Shown: positions 26,613 through 36,531, counted from the stretch's first letter. The stretch is 64,000 nucleotides of DNA from Deefgea salmonis (GCF_020531905.1 NZ_JAJAWG010000001.1:62001-126000), one strand, 5' to 3'. Notes: generated by a model from the letters alone, not told the origin. Made by a program: numbers and translations.

Positions 26613-27287
26613 ATGACAAAATATGTAGCCCCAGAAATATCACTAAAAGCTTTTAACTGTCCTTTATGTGGAGTCTTGGCGCACATTAAGTGGGGTTGGC
26701 TTGCTTCATCTAGGCCTGGTTCAGGGCATCAGTATCTTGAGGCGGTATGTAGTCATTGTGAAGAAGCTAGTTTGTGGCGTGCTATCAAGACAAATACTAA
26801 TGGTTTTTCTTCTTATGCGACTGAAGGTGAAATGCTCTATCCCTGTTTTGGTCTTGCGCCATTGCCTGAAAAGGATATGCCTGAAGATGTTATTGTTGAT
26901 TATATGGAAGCGGCAACGATTTTTTCTAAATCACCGCGAGGTGCCGCAGCTTTATTGAGGCTTGCTTTACAGAAGCTTTGTAAACATTTGGGAGAGAAAG
27001 GGGAAAATATTAATGAAGATATACGTTCTCTAGCTGCAAAGAATACGATTCCTCCTATGGTTGTTAAGGTTGCGGATACAGTACGAATTGCTGGAAACAA
27101 TGCAGTTCACCCCGGTGAAATGTCCGATGAAGATTTTGACCTTGTAGCAGCTAAAATGTTTGATCTATTAAATTTCATTGTAAAGAAAGGTATTTCAGAG
27201 CCTAAAGAATTAGAGGCTTTGTATTGTATGACGCCAGAAGCGCCGAGAAAAAGTGCCGAAGCACGTGATGCAAAGGCAAAGGTTTAA
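26613..27287 (+). CDS. DUF4145 domain protein with an N-terminal zinc-ribbon-like part
   Basis: A 224-residue soluble protein. Two CxxC pairs (CPLCG and CSHCE) near residues 15-50 look like a zinc ribbon. The C-terminal part matches DUF4145: SPRGAAALLRLALQKLC, then VADTVRIAGNNAVHPGEMSDEDFD, then a helical tail. The function of DUF4145 is not established; relatives occur alone or fused to nucleases in accessory regions. Base composition is lower in GC and codon use differs from neighbours, and the gene sits between a terminator and a cluster of repeats, so it is probably acquired. The ATG at 26613 is preferred over a GTG at 26586. Confidence 0.75.
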   Translation: MTKYVAPEISLKAFNCPLCGVLAHIKWGWLASSRPGSGHQYLEAVCSHCEEASLWRAIKTNTNGFSSYATEGEMLYPCFGLAPLPEKDMPEDVIVDYMEAATIFSKSPRGAAALLRLALQKLCKHLGEKGENINEDIRSLAAKNTIPPMVVKVADTVRIAGNNAVHPGEMSDEDFDLVAAKMFDLLNFIVKKGISEPKELEALYCMTPEAPRKSAEARDAKAKV

Positions 27288-27291
27288 GCAC

Positions 27292-27379
27292 GTAAGATGG
27301 GTTGAGCCGTGTTTTTTCGGCGATACCCATCAATCGCTGGCTCTATTTGATGGGAGTCGCTTTGTTCCACCCATTCTAC
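27292..27379. repeat. Nested palindromic repeat (GATGGG-type) behind the DUF4145 gene
   Basis: The outer arms (GTAAGATGGGT and ACCCATTCTAC) and inner arms (CCCATCAA and TTGATGGG, framed by GCGAT/GTCGC) form a two-level palindrome of 88 bases. The pattern resembles a dispersed intergenic repeat I recall from several proteobacteria. Confidence 0.6.
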
Positions 27380-27430
27380 TGATGTATTCGCTTTTGGGGT
27401 TTGGTTGATAAGGCTTAGCGGGCAATACAT

Positions 27431-27754
27431 CTGTTTTTTTTACAATGTTCAGATTTAGTGTTGGTGCTGTGCCGCGCTCGTCGTGCTGGGACTTAAAATC
27501 CCGTCTAAGCGCACCGAGTGAGGAGAGAGACAAACAGCTATATCGTTTGGCTCACGACGATCGAGGGCACAGCGGAGCTGGGTGCGCTCGGGTCGCCTTT
27601 CTTTCCCCCTCTTTCTTTGGCGAGTCAAAGAAAGAGGGTCCCCGTCGCGGACTGCGACTGTAAACAGCCGTGCCGCAGGCACTTAAAACCATCAACACGT
27701 AATCTGAACATTGCCGTTTTTTTTTTGTGATGTTCAGATTGTGTGTTGATGCTG
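27431..27754. repeat. MITE-like element with 24-base inverted ends and a duplicated border
   Basis: A 24-base sequence beginning CAATGTTCAGATT occurs at 27443-27466, as an inverted copy at 27690-27713 (21 of 24 matching), and again in direct orientation at 27729-27751. Both direct copies follow a long T run. The first two copies bound about 270 bases that contain a perfect 12-base-pair hairpin (27607-27618 with 27627-27638). No transposase frame was found, so it would have to be mobilised in trans. Confidence 0.6.
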
Positions 27755-27773
27755 GTTATAGCATCGCGGCATT

Positions 27774-27810
27774 CCCTCTCCCTTGATGGGAGAGGGTTAG
27801 GGTGAGGGTG
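27774..27810. repeat. CCCTCTCCC hairpin repeat
   Basis: CCCTCTCCC and GGGAGAGGG (27774-27782 and 27788-27796) form a perfect 9-base-pair hairpin followed by TTAGGGTGAGGG. This exact type of sequence is, to my knowledge, a common dispersed intergenic repeat in proteobacteria. Confidence 0.6.
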
Positions 27811-27947
27811 ATACGATGGCGTTTAGCGTAACGCCCCCCAAGGCGGAAAAGTGCGGTAGTCGCGTAACTCACGCCGTGTCGCGTGGCTTGGTTTTATTAA
27901 TCGGCGCTGATGCGCTGATCCGCTGTTGTTCTGTCTGAATCCAATTG

Positions 27948-27980
27948 ACGGGTTACGCCTAAAGGCTAACCCGCCCTACG
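27948..27980. repeat. GGGTTACGCC/GGCTAACCC hairpin repeat ahead of lpxK
   Basis: CGGGTTA and TAACCCG (27949-27955 and 27967-27973) pair, with inner GCCT/AGGC continuing the stem, ending in CCGCCCTACG. It lies 12-44 bases before the lpxK start and so falls within its leader or promoter. Confidence 0.6.
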
Positions 27981-27991
27981 ATGATGTGTTT

Positions 27992-29038
27992 ATGAATATT
28001 GAATCTTTTCTCAACCGAATTTGGTATGGCCGCCTAACGTTTTGGGCGGTTTTGCTGTGGCCGCTTTCCATGCTGTTTGCGCTACTCGCTAAGCTCAATG
28101 CGCTGCTGTTTCAACTCAAAATCAAACACTCGACGCGTTTGCCGGTGCCGGTGGTGGTGGTGGGCAATATCACGGTTGGGGGTACGGGTAAAACGCCGTT
28201 GACGATTTATCTGGCGCAGCAATTAACGCAGCTAGGTTTGCAGGTCGGGATTATTTCTCGCGGCTATGCCCGCAGCGGCGATGATCGCCATACGCCGCTG
28301 GCGGTGACGGTTGATAGCGATCCGGCGGTGGTGGGCGATGAGCCGCTGCTATTGGCGCGGGCAACTCAGGTGCCGGTGTTTGTCGCAAGGCAGCGCGCGA
28401 GCGCGGGGCAGGCGTTGTTGGCAGCGCATCCGGCGGTGAATGTGCTTTTGTGTGACGATGGTTTGCAGCATTACGCTTTGGCGCGCGATATTGAGTTGTG
28501 TGTGATTGATGCCGCGCGCGGTTTAGGTAATGGTTTACGTTTGCCGGCTGGGCCGCTGCGCGAACCGCGTGGGCGTTTGGGACAAGTTTCGGCAGTGGTA
28601 TTGAATGGCAAGCCAGATGTGGATTTGCTTGGCGAGGCATACCCACCGCAGTTTGTAATGCAATTGGCGGCGAGTGCTTGCTATCAATTACACCACCCCG
28701 AGATCAAGCGCCACGCGGCGGATTTTGCTAGTGAATCGCTGACGGCGATGGTGGGGATGGGCAATCCTGCGCGTTTTTTTGCCACGCTGCGCGGTTTGAA
28801 TTACCAGTTTATTGAGCAAGCAATGCCCGATCATCATGCTTTTTGCGCTGCCGATTTGCCCGCTTGCGGCGCGATTATGGTTACGGAAAAGGATGCGGTG
28901 AAGCTCGCTGCCTTAAATTTAATGGCAGACGGTGATAGAATCTGGGTCTTGCCAGTGACAGCGCAGATTGAACCGAATCTGGCGGACTGGCTGCAAGCTA
29001 CTTTATCTGCAATTACGGAGTATCAAAATGGACGCTAA
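27992..29038 (+). CDS. lpxK: Tetraacyldisaccharide 4'-kinase
   Basis: A 348-residue protein with an N-terminal membrane segment (about 13-35) and the P-loop [18 protein letters not shown] typical of LpxK, then [22 protein letters not shown] and a C-terminal [10 protein letters not shown]. It adds the 4'-phosphate to the lipid A disaccharide at the inner membrane. The start at 27992 gives the normal length. The end overlaps the Trm112-like gene by 11 bases, and kdsB follows, linking lipid A and KDO synthesis. Confidence 0.95.
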   Translation: MNIESFLNRIWYGRLTFWAVLLWPLSMLFALLAKLNALLFQLKIKHSTRLPVPVVVVGNITVGGTGKTPLTIYLAQQLTQLGLQVGIISRGYARSGDDRHTPLAVTVDSDPAVVGDEPLLLARATQVPVFVARQRASAGQALLAAHPAVNVLLCDDGLQHYALARDIELCVIDAARGLGNGLRLPAGPLREPRGRLGQVSAVVLNGKPDVDLLGEAYPPQFVMQLAASACYQLHHPEIKRHAADFASESLTAMVGMGNPARFFATLRGLNYQFIEQAMPDHHAFCAADLPACGAIMVTEKDAVKLAALNLMADGDRIWVLPVTAQIEPNLADWLQATLSAITEYQNGR

Positions 29039-29207
29039 GCTACTGGAAATTCTAGTGAGCCCAGTTTCAAAAGGCCCTTTGATTTACGATAAGGCCAAGC
29101 AAGAGTTGATCTCCAAAGCAGATCGTTTGGCATTCCCAATTAAAGACGGCATCCCGGTGATGCTGGTGAGCGAAGCGCGCGAACTTAGCCCAGAAGAGTT
29201 TGAATAA
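29028..29207 (+). CDS. Trm112-family small protein (YcaR-like)
   Basis: A 59-residue protein of the Trm112/UPF0434 type: [12 protein letters not shown] at the start, a central [14 protein letters not shown] and the conserved [11 protein letters not shown]. The cysteine-pair positions of zinc-binding family members are replaced here (SPVSKGPL instead of CPxCKG). The ribosome site GGAG lies inside the end of lpxK, and the stop overlaps the kdsB start by one base. It commonly sits between lpxK and kdsB; precise role unproven. Confidence 0.9.
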   Translation: MDAKLLEILVSPVSKGPLIYDKAKQELISKADRLAFPIKDGIPVMLVSEARELSPEEFE

Positions 29208-29983
29208 TGAGCTTTGTGGCGATTATTCCGGCGCGACTTAATTCAACGCGCTTGCCCAATAAGCCTTTGGCCGATATTGGCGGCAAACCGATGGTGGTGC
29301 GGGTGGTTGAGCAAGCTTTGCGCTCAAATGCCTCCATGGTGGTGGTCGCTGCCGATGCGATGGCGATTCAAGATGCGGTAACGTTGGCGGGCTACGCCTC
29401 GTTGTTAACGCGAGCTGATCATGCCTCTGGCACCGATCGATTGGCCGAAGCGGTGGATCGTTTGGAGCTGCCCGATGACGCCATTGTGGTCAATGTGCAA
29501 GGCGATGAGCCTTTGATTGATCCAGAACTCATCAATGCCGTAGCCGCAGCGCTGAGCGCTAATCCAAGTTGGGCGATGGCCACCGCGAGTCACCCGATTG
29601 CCGATGCGGAAGAGTTTTTCAATCCCAATGCGGTGAAAGTGGTCTGCGATGCACAGCAAAAAGCGCTGTATTTTAGCCGTGCGCCAATGCCGTGGCACCG
29701 CGATGCTTTTGCTGCTGACAATGAAGATACCGACTGGGTATTGCCCGCTAATCTAGGTGCACAAAGGCATATCGGCCTATACGCCTATAGAGCGGGCTTT
29801 TTACGTCAGTACCGTGATTTAGCGGTGTCGCCGCTCGAGCAAGTGGAGGCGCTAGAGCAGTTACGCGTGCTCTGGCATGGTTTTGCCATTGGGGTGCATA
29901 TTGCCAGTAGCGCGCCAGCCGCTGGGGTTGATACCCCTGAAGATCTAGCGCGAGTGCGCGCAATCGTTGCCCAGCAGGGCTAA
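29207..29983 (+). CDS. kdsB: 3-deoxy-manno-octulosonate cytidylyltransferase
   Basis: A 258-residue nucleotidyltransferase with the N-terminal [19 protein letters not shown] signature, [16 protein letters not shown] and the substrate region [12 protein letters not shown]. It activates KDO as CMP-KDO for lipopolysaccharide core synthesis. It is in one operon with lpxK and the Trm112-like gene, with a one-base overlap at its start. Confidence 0.96.
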   Translation: MSFVAIIPARLNSTRLPNKPLADIGGKPMVVRVVEQALRSNASMVVVAADAMAIQDAVTLAGYASLLTRADHASGTDRLAEAVDRLELPDDAIVVNVQGDEPLIDPELINAVAAALSANPSWAMATASHPIADAEEFFNPNAVKVVCDAQQKALYFSRAPMPWHRDAFAADNEDTDWVLPANLGAQRHIGLYAYRAGFLRQYRDLAVSPLEQVEALEQLRVLWHGFAIGVHIASSAPAAGVDTPEDLARVRAIVAQQG

Positions 29984-29997
29984 TCAGCGAGGTCGAT

Positions 29998-30381
29998 ATG
30001 CAGATGGTTGCTTTGTACGCCGCATTACTGTGCCTGCTCTATCTGTATTTGACCTTGCGCGTGATTACGCTGCGGCGAAAATATCGGGTCGTTCTTGGTG
30101 ATCAGCAGCAACCTGAGTTAAATCGAGCGATTCGGGCGCACGCTAATTTTGCCGAATACGTGCCGTTTTGCGTGCTGTTGTTGTTTTTACTCGAAATGCA
30201 AAATGCGCCGCATTTATTATTACAAGGCTTGGGTTTGGCTTTATTATTAGGCCGAATCTTGCATGCTTATGCGATTAGTCAGCTTAAAGAGCCGCTTAAA
30301 TTCCGCGTTGCTGGGATGCTGCTCACTTTGATGACCATGCTGATTGCTGCGCTGGCTTTGTTATTTAATATCTTGTTTTAA
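29998..30381 (+). CDS. MAPEG-family membrane protein
   Basis: A 127-residue protein with about four hydrophobic segments and the MAPEG pattern RAHANFAEYVPF after the first segment, followed by GRILHAYAI. Such proteins are related to glutathione-dependent microsomal enzymes; the bacterial role is unclear. It follows kdsB by 14 bases and precedes adk, so it is probably co-transcribed with the lipopolysaccharide genes. Confidence 0.85.
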   Translation: MQMVALYAALLCLLYLYLTLRVITLRRKYRVVLGDQQQPELNRAIRAHANFAEYVPFCVLLLFLLEMQNAPHLLLQGLGLALLLGRILHAYAISQLKEPLKFRVAGMLLTLMTMLIAALALLFNILF

Positions 30382-30418
30382 ATATAAAAAATATTCTCTT
30401 TGCCTTGAGCACTACTGA

Positions 30419-31108
<690 letters not shown>

Positions 31109-31136
31109 GTCGTATTGATTTTGTTATTTGCAATAC

Positions 31137-31170
31137 AAAAAGCCACTTTCAATCGAAAGTGGCTTTTTTA
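31137..31170. terminator. Bidirectional terminator between adk and the crotonase gene
   Basis: GCCACTTTC and GAAAGTGGC form a 9-base-pair stem around an AATC loop, extended by flanking A5 and T7 runs that supply a T tract on either strand. It serves adk and the convergent gene. Confidence 0.88.
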
Positions 31171-31277
31171 TGGCTAAAAAATAGATCTTTTGAGAATACT
31201 TGTGGATTTGCTGGACGACTTTTAGTCTCAAGCGCATCGACATTTTATTTAAATCGGCCGCTTACGCCGACAAAGCC

Positions 31278-32066
31278 TTAATCGTATTGGCGCGGCGCAA
31301 ATTCGACCTCATGCCCTTTGCCGGCTTTTCGGGCTAAGCGACTATTTTTGCCCAGTAGTAATTTAAGTTGCCAGATTTTCTCGAGACGCAACGCTTTGCT
31401 TGGCTTGAGGTACATGGCGTTGATTACTTGCTTGCCGGCGTGCAAAGCGTCGGGGGATTGCTGGCAAAGACGCTCTGCGAGTTCGATGGCGGCGGTTAAT
31501 GGCGTCTCGGTGACCGTGCTAATTAAACCCAGTGACTTGGCCTCGGTGCCATTCAAAATTCGTCCGCTAAAGGTGAGCTCTTTGGCGATATCACTGGCGA
31601 CCAATCCGCGCAGCGTTTGTGTAATGCCCATATCGGGCACCAGCCCCCAGCGACTCTCCATGATGGACAGTTGACAATCGGGTGTAGCAATTCGAAAGTC
31701 GGCTGCTAAAGCCAGCTGCATGCCCGCACCAAAACAATGGCCATGCAAAACGGCGATCACCGGAAACGGTAGTGTTTGCCAAATTAAAAATGCAGTCTGA
31801 AAAACACTTTGGCCGGGTTTAATCAACTGCCAAAATGCAAATAAACGATTTTTGGGCTGATTTAAATCGTTTAAATCAATCCCCGCACTGAATGATTCAC
31901 CTTGCCCCATCAGGATGACGCAACGAATTTGTTTGTTGTTTTTGAGCTGCTTGGCGGTGGCAATTAAATCCATTAATAGCGAAAAAGGCATTGCGTTGCG
32001 TTTTTCTGGACGATTGAGTGATACATAGGCAATGGCGCCTTTGATCTCTAAAAGTAAATTAGGCAT
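31278..32066 (-). CDS. Enoyl-CoA hydratase/isomerase (crotonase) family protein
   Basis: A 262-residue crotonase-fold protein: SLNRPEKRNAM near the start, the oxyanion segment GQGESFSAGIDLNDL, HGHCFGAGMQLALAADFRIA, and MESRWGLVPDMG. The first catalytic glutamate site holds a glycine-methionine pair and the second site is VPDMG rather than the PE pair of true hydratases, so the reaction may be isomerisation or hydrolysis of an acyl-CoA. No fatty-acid genes are next to it. The gene is monocistronic. Confidence 0.82.
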   Translation of the reverse strand: MPNLLLEIKGAIAYVSLNRPEKRNAMPFSLLMDLIATAKQLKNNKQIRCVILMGQGESFSAGIDLNDLNQPKNRLFAFWQLIKPGQSVFQTAFLIWQTLPFPVIAVLHGHCFGAGMQLALAADFRIATPDCQLSIMESRWGLVPDMGITQTLRGLVASDIAKELTFSGRILNGTEAKSLGLISTVTETPLTAAIELAERLCQQSPDALHAGKQVINAMYLKPSKALRLEKIWQLKLLLGKNSRLARKAGKGHEVEFAPRQYD

Positions 32067-32579
32067 GCGATGACTCTTTGATGGGGGGGCGCATTTGCGC
32101 CAGTTTAGCGGGTTGGGCGGGGCGCTTAAGTCTTTCTTTGCTCAAAGATTGTGCCAGACAACGCTAAATAAGAAGTAAAAACAGTTGTTTAAAACGCATT
32201 GGCGTCGTCATTTATGCGACGGTCTGCAATTTAATGTTTGATGAGCAGCTTAAAGTCAGGGTTATCCGCTACTGAGTAATCGGTTCGATGTCGAGCCTTA
32301 TTGGATTGTTGATGATGATCCAATCATTTTAATGCCGTGGCAGATATTTTTTTGATGGTTTTAAGGTGGGTGTAAAATTGGTTTTTACGATTTGACGGTA
32401 TTGAACTGGTGGTTTTTTATTGGAAATTAATTTTTTGGTGCTTGTGTTTTATGGGTTTTGATCTTTAGGTTTTTAATAGTAATAAACTAGATAGGGTTGT
32501 ATGAAAATTATGGCATATATAGAATTGTTGCCCAATAAAAAACGCCATTAATGGCGTTTTTTATTGGGCGCAGTATTGA
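32067..32579. other. AT-rich intergenic region with terminator; no gene seen
   Basis: These 513 bases have no supported gene. They contain the crotonase promoter region, a G7 run at about 32084, a small hairpin (ATTGGAT 32300-32306, ATCCAAT 32318-32324) and, at the end, the terminator of the PEP-CTERM gene. The stretch 32340-32530 is strongly AT-rich. Confidence 0.4.
32531..32568. terminator. Perfect palindromic terminator behind the PEP-CTERM gene
   Basis: A 38-base uninterrupted palindrome (CCCAATAAAAAACGCC to its complement, with TTAA at the centre) can form a long stem with A and T tracts on both flanks. It lies 12 bases after the PEP-CTERM gene stop on the minus strand. Confidence 0.85.
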
Positions 32580-33215
32580 TTAATATTTACTTTTTGTATC
32601 GTGGCGTGATTTACGATGGCGGGCGGCGAGTAAACCGACTAGACCGAGCCCCATTAATGCATAGGTTTCTGGCTCTGGAACAGGCTGAGTAATACTCACC
32701 ATCGAACCATACCCTGTTTGATTACTGGCTACATAAGTGCCATAGCGCGTTTGGCCGTCGGAGAAGGTTGCCGCTACTTTGGCGCCAATAAAGCCTGCGC
32801 CATTAATCCCGTTACAATCAATGCAACTCAATAAATCAGTATCAACACCAAAAATAAATTTTTGACCAGCAGCGAATGTATTGCCAGCAAAATTAAAGGT
32901 AACTTTTTGCTTGCCATCTAACGCTGCATCGCTGGGGGCCGTTGCTGAAACACCGCCAGTTGATGTATTAATCACTAAGCCTGAATAGCTATTTCCTGGG
33001 TTCGCTGCGGTGGTATCAAAAAAACCGCCAATTGGGGTTAAGTCCCAAGTTAATGAGGTGATGTATTCGCCAGCGGTTGAAGTGTTAAAAAATTGAAATG
33101 CATTATTGGTGCTAAAAGTGGTGCCGCTGATAATTTGCCCACTTGCAGAGATCTGCGCAAAAGACGAAGTGCTCAATAGGGCGGCAATAATTGCAAGTTT
33201 TTTAAGATGTTTCAT
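32580..33215 (-). CDS. PEP-CTERM sorting domain protein
   Basis: A 211-residue secreted protein with a signal peptide (about 1-20, ending SSFAQ), a Gly/Thr/Ser/Asn-rich middle, and a C-terminal sorting tail: VPEPETYALMGLGLVGLLAARHRK, i.e. the Pro-Glu-Pro box, a membrane segment and an arginine cluster. Such proteins are recognised by an exosortase and often end up in extracellular matrix or floc material. No exosortase or polysaccharide genes occur in this window, so its processing machinery must be elsewhere. The central domain was not recognised. Confidence 0.88.
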   Translation of the reverse strand: MKHLKKLAIIAALLSTSSFAQISASGQIISGTTFSTNNAFQFFNTSTAGEYITSLTWDLTPIGGFFDTTAANPGNSYSGLVINTSTGGVSATAPSDAALDGKQKVTFNFAGNTFAAGQKFIFGVDTDLLSCIDCNGINGAGFIGAKVAATFSDGQTRYGTYVASNQTGYGSMVSITQPVPEPETYALMGLGLVGLLAARHRKSRHDTKSKY

Positions 33216-33422
33216 TACATGCTCCGTACGCAGTTTAAAGTGGGCAAATCTCAGATGAGTTGTTGAGATATTGCATTAGCTTTAGTTTTAAATTGAAATA
33301 CGGAGTAAAGCAAGAGTGCATTTAAATTTATTGACAAATGGTAATTAATTAATCTCTTATGTAATGATTTAATGATTTGTTAATGTGTTATTTATTGTGT
33401 TTATTTGCTATTTTTTGTTTTT

Positions 33423-34367
33423 TTAATTTCTGTGTAATTTTTTTAAAATTAATTCTAATGATTCTGTTTCTGCATTATTTCTAGTGCAGTCAATTAAGTC
33501 GCAATCCGCCATGCCGCGTAACCAAGTGAGTTGACGTTTAGCCAGTTGTCGGGTGGCGGCAATGCCTTTTTCGCGGCAGGTGGCTAAGTCGTATTCTCCG
33601 TCTAAATGGCTCCATGCTTGGCGGTAACCGACGCAGCGCATGGACGGTAAATCCAGATTGAGCGGGTATTTGGCGCGTAGCATTTGCACTTCGGCCAATA
33701 AACCGTTATTGAGCATTTGATCAAAACGCAGCGCAATTCGCTGGTGAAGTACTGAGCGATCACTTGGAACTAAGGCAATTTTGAGTAAATCGTAGGGGAG
33801 TATCTCTCTGGCGGGCTCAGCCAGTATGCTCGACATGGCTTTACCCGACAAAATGCAGACTTCTAAAGCGCGCTCGATTCTTTGTGTGTCATTGGGGTCA
33901 AGCCGAGCCGCGGTGATGGGGTCTAATGCGGCTAATCGTTGATGCATCGCTGCCCAGCCTAGCGCTTGGGCGTCAAGATGGATTTGAGCGCGCAGTTCGG
34001 CATCGGCCGTGGGTAGGTCGTGAATGCCTTGTTGCAAGGTGTTGAAATACAGCATGGTGCCGCCAACCAGTACCGGTACTTTACCGCGCGCGGTAATGTC
34101 GTCCATCAAGGCGCGGGCATCAAGTCTAAATTGCGCGGCTGAATAGACCTCAGTAGGGGCGATAATGTCGATTAAATGGTGCGGCGCCGCCGCAAGTTCG
34201 GCTTTGCTGGGTTTGGCACTGCCAATATCCATGTCTTTAAACACTAAGGCCGAATCGACTGAAATGAGTTCAACCGGCAGTCCGAGCTCTATAAGCCGTA
34301 TGGCCGTCGCCGTTTTGCCGCTGGCCGTTGGCCCCATGATGAAAATAGCAGGAGGAAGTGGATTCAT
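33423..34367 (-). CDS. miaA: tRNA dimethylallyltransferase
   Basis: A 314-residue enzyme with the P-loop GPTASGKTATA, ISVDSALVFKDMDIGSAKP, HHLIDIIAPTEVYSAAQF and VGGTMLYF, all diagnostic of MiaA. It adds the dimethylallyl group to A37 of tRNAs reading codons that begin with U. It is the last gene of the tsaE-amiC-mutL-miaA row, 87 bases behind mutL. The region after the stop is AT-rich with T runs on the minus strand but no clear hairpin. Confidence 0.96.
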   Translation of the reverse strand: MNPLPPAIFIMGPTASGKTATAIRLIELGLPVELISVDSALVFKDMDIGSAKPSKAELAAAPHHLIDIIAPTEVYSAAQFRLDARALMDDITARGKVPVLVGGTMLYFNTLQQGIHDLPTADAELRAQIHLDAQALGWAAMHQRLAALDPITAARLDPNDTQRIERALEVCILSGKAMSSILAEPAREILPYDLLKIALVPSDRSVLHQRIALRFDQMLNNGLLAEVQMLRAKYPLNLDLPSMRCVGYRQAWSHLDGEYDLATCREKGIAATRQLAKRQLTWLRGMADCDLIDCTRNNAETESLELILKKLHRN

Positions 34368-34454
34368 GATTGGGGGGCCGTGGCAAAAGTAGATCGATTA
34401 AGTTTGGCGTTGCAGCTTTGCGTCGTGGTCATACTGGGGGCAGCACAAAATTCA

Positions 34455-36425
34455 TTACTGTCCTCGCATAAACATTTTATCAAGGTCATTCATGGTGAGG
34501 CGAAACCACGTCGGGCGGCCGTGATTGCATTGGCCGGATCGCTCGGTGACTTCCATTTCGCGCAGTAGCGCGTTCATTTCTGGCAGCGTGAGCTGACGAT
34601 TGGCGCGCACCGCGCCGTGGCAGGCCATGGTGGCCAATAGCTCGTTGCGACGACCGGAGAGCACTTGCGAGACGCCCACTTGGCGAATATCGCGCAGCAT
34701 GGCTTGGGCTAATTCAACGGGATTGCTGTTTTGCAATAACATCGGCACGGCGCGAACCGAGAGCTGTGTGGGCGACGTGACTGAGATTTCTAGCCCTAAA
34801 TCGGCGAGTTGCTCACCAAAGTCTTCGACGGTGGCGATGTCAAATTTGTCGGCGTTAAATACATGCGGTATGAGTAAAGGCTGCATCGGCATATTGGCTA
34901 AATCGAGTGCCGTTTTGAGTTTTTCATACACCACGCGCTCATGCGCAGCGTGCATGTCGATGACGATCAGGCCTTCGTTGGTTTGGCTCAAAATATAAAC
35001 GCCATGCAATTGGCCTAACGCAAAACCCAGTGGCGGCGCGCCGTTTTCATCACTCGGCGGTAGCTTGGTGCGCGGTGTTGCTAGCCATGGTGCAGGCTGA
35101 TCAACGCTAGCGCCACCGATCTTCGCGCGGTGCTCAGGCTCGGGCGTGTTGCTGATGATTGGCGCAACGGGCGCTGGATCAATCTGTGCGATGTCTGCGG
35201 TCGATGCGGCGGTGCTGGGGGCGCTAGCGGCACCTTGGCGCAAATCGGCAAACATCGTTTCGTAAATCTGCAGCCCTTCGCCTGCCGTTGGGGCAAGGGG
35301 TATCGATTGCTGACGATACGCCATTTTGGCGTAATCTTGCGGTTTGTAGTTGTTTTCTTGGGGTATTGCTAGCGGGGCTTTTATTTCTCCGGTTTCGGTG
35401 TCAATACCCTCGGGTAACTTACCGGCTTTGGTTTGAGCAAGCGCTTTCGATAGGCTGGTTAGCAAAAAGCGATAGATGGCTTGGCTTTCGCGAAAGCGCA
35501 CTTCGATTTTGGTGGGGTGGACGTTGACATCCACGCCTTCGGGGTCGAGCTCTAAAAACAGGCAAAATGACGCGTGCAGATTATGGTGCAGCACATCGCG
35601 ATAGGCTTCTTTGAGCGCATGCATCACCACTTTGTCGCGCACAAAGCGGCCATTGACAAAAAAGAATTGCGCTTCGCGACTGGTTTTGCCCAGTGTTGGA
35701 GAGCCGGTAATGCCATGTAGACGTAAGCTGCCTATCCCTTCGTCAACCACAATGCCCGATTGCACAAATTCATCGCCGACAATCGCTGCGGCGCGTTTGG
35801 CTAAATCACCCGCCAGCCAGCGCTGCTGCGCTTTGCCGTTGTGCAGCAAGGTGATTTGAATTTGCGGGTTGGCCAGCGCCAAGCGTTCAACCATGCTCAG
35901 GCAATGGGCGTATTCGGTGCTGTCTGATTTTAAGAATTTTTTTCGTGCCGGCACTTGCGTATACAGCTCGTGCACTTCGATGGTGGTGCCGCAGGCTAAA
36001 GCGGCAGGCTCGGGCTCAAGTAAATGACCATGGTCGGCTTCAACTCGCCACGCGTGGGCGGATAATTGACCGTTTTCAGTAAAGCGGCTGGTTAAACTCA
36101 ACCGAGAGACGGAGGCAATCGAGGCCAATCCTTCGCCGCGAAAACCCAAAGTGCCGACCTTGGCTAAGTCGTCCATGCTGCTGATTTTGCTGGTGGCATG
36201 GCGATGCAGGGCAAGGCCCAGATCGTCTTTGGCAATGCCGCAGCCATCGTCAATGACTTTTATCAGTTTGCTGCCGCCAGCGTGTAATTCAATTTGCAAG
36301 CTTTTGCTGCCGGCATCAATGCTGTTTTCTAAGAGTTCTTTCAATGCTGACGCGGGTCGTTCAACCACCTCGCCGGCGGCGATTTGATTGACAAGGTGAT
36401 CGGAAAGTCTTTGGATGCGTGGCAT
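34455..36425 (-). CDS. mutL: DNA mismatch repair protein MutL
   Basis: A 656-residue protein with the GHKL ATPase motifs ELLENSIDAGS, IDDGCGI, HATSKI and GFRGEGLASIASVS, the FFVNGRFVRD segment, a variable Ala/Pro-rich linker (about 340-470) and a C-terminal dimerisation domain with GQLHGVYIL and ACHGAVRANRQLT. It links MutS recognition to downstream repair. Its C-terminus carries a CNHGRPTW stretch near the end. Confidence 0.97.
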   Translation of the reverse strand: MPRIQRLSDHLVNQIAAGEVVERPASALKELLENSIDAGSKSLQIELHAGGSKLIKVIDDGCGIAKDDLGLALHRHATSKISSMDDLAKVGTLGFRGEGLASIASVSRLSLTSRFTENGQLSAHAWRVEADHGHLLEPEPAALACGTTIEVHELYTQVPARKKFLKSDSTEYAHCLSMVERLALANPQIQITLLHNGKAQQRWLAGDLAKRAAAIVGDEFVQSGIVVDEGIGSLRLHGITGSPTLGKTSREAQFFFVNGRFVRDKVVMHALKEAYRDVLHHNLHASFCLFLELDPEGVDVNVHPTKIEVRFRESQAIYRFLLTSLSKALAQTKAGKLPEGIDTETGEIKAPLAIPQENNYKPQDYAKMAYRQQSIPLAPTAGEGLQIYETMFADLRQGAASAPSTAASTADIAQIDPAPVAPIISNTPEPEHRAKIGGASVDQPAPWLATPRTKLPPSDENGAPPLGFALGQLHGVYILSQTNEGLIVIDMHAAHERVVYEKLKTALDLANMPMQPLLIPHVFNADKFDIATVEDFGEQLADLGLEISVTSPTQLSVRAVPMLLQNSNPVELAQAMLRDIRQVGVSQVLSGRRNELLATMACHGAVRANRQLTLPEMNALLREMEVTERSGQCNHGRPTWFRLTMNDLDKMFMRGQ

Positions 36426-36531
36426 GAAGTTAAACGATGGTCAAAAAACAAAAGAGGCTGAAGTATACCAGCCTGTTGGATTGACGATGCAGTCGATCCA
36501 ACAGGCATTACACCGGCCAGATGGATGGGTT

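Noticed and set aside
27445-27730. Overlapping short frames on both strands in the repeat cluster
   Set aside because: They coincide with the inverted repeats and hairpins and look like translated repeat DNA, not a transposase.
32084-32090. Run of seven Gs as a phase-variation tract
   Set aside because: It lies outside coding sequence in the crotonase upstream region, and no frame or promoter spacing clearly depends on it.
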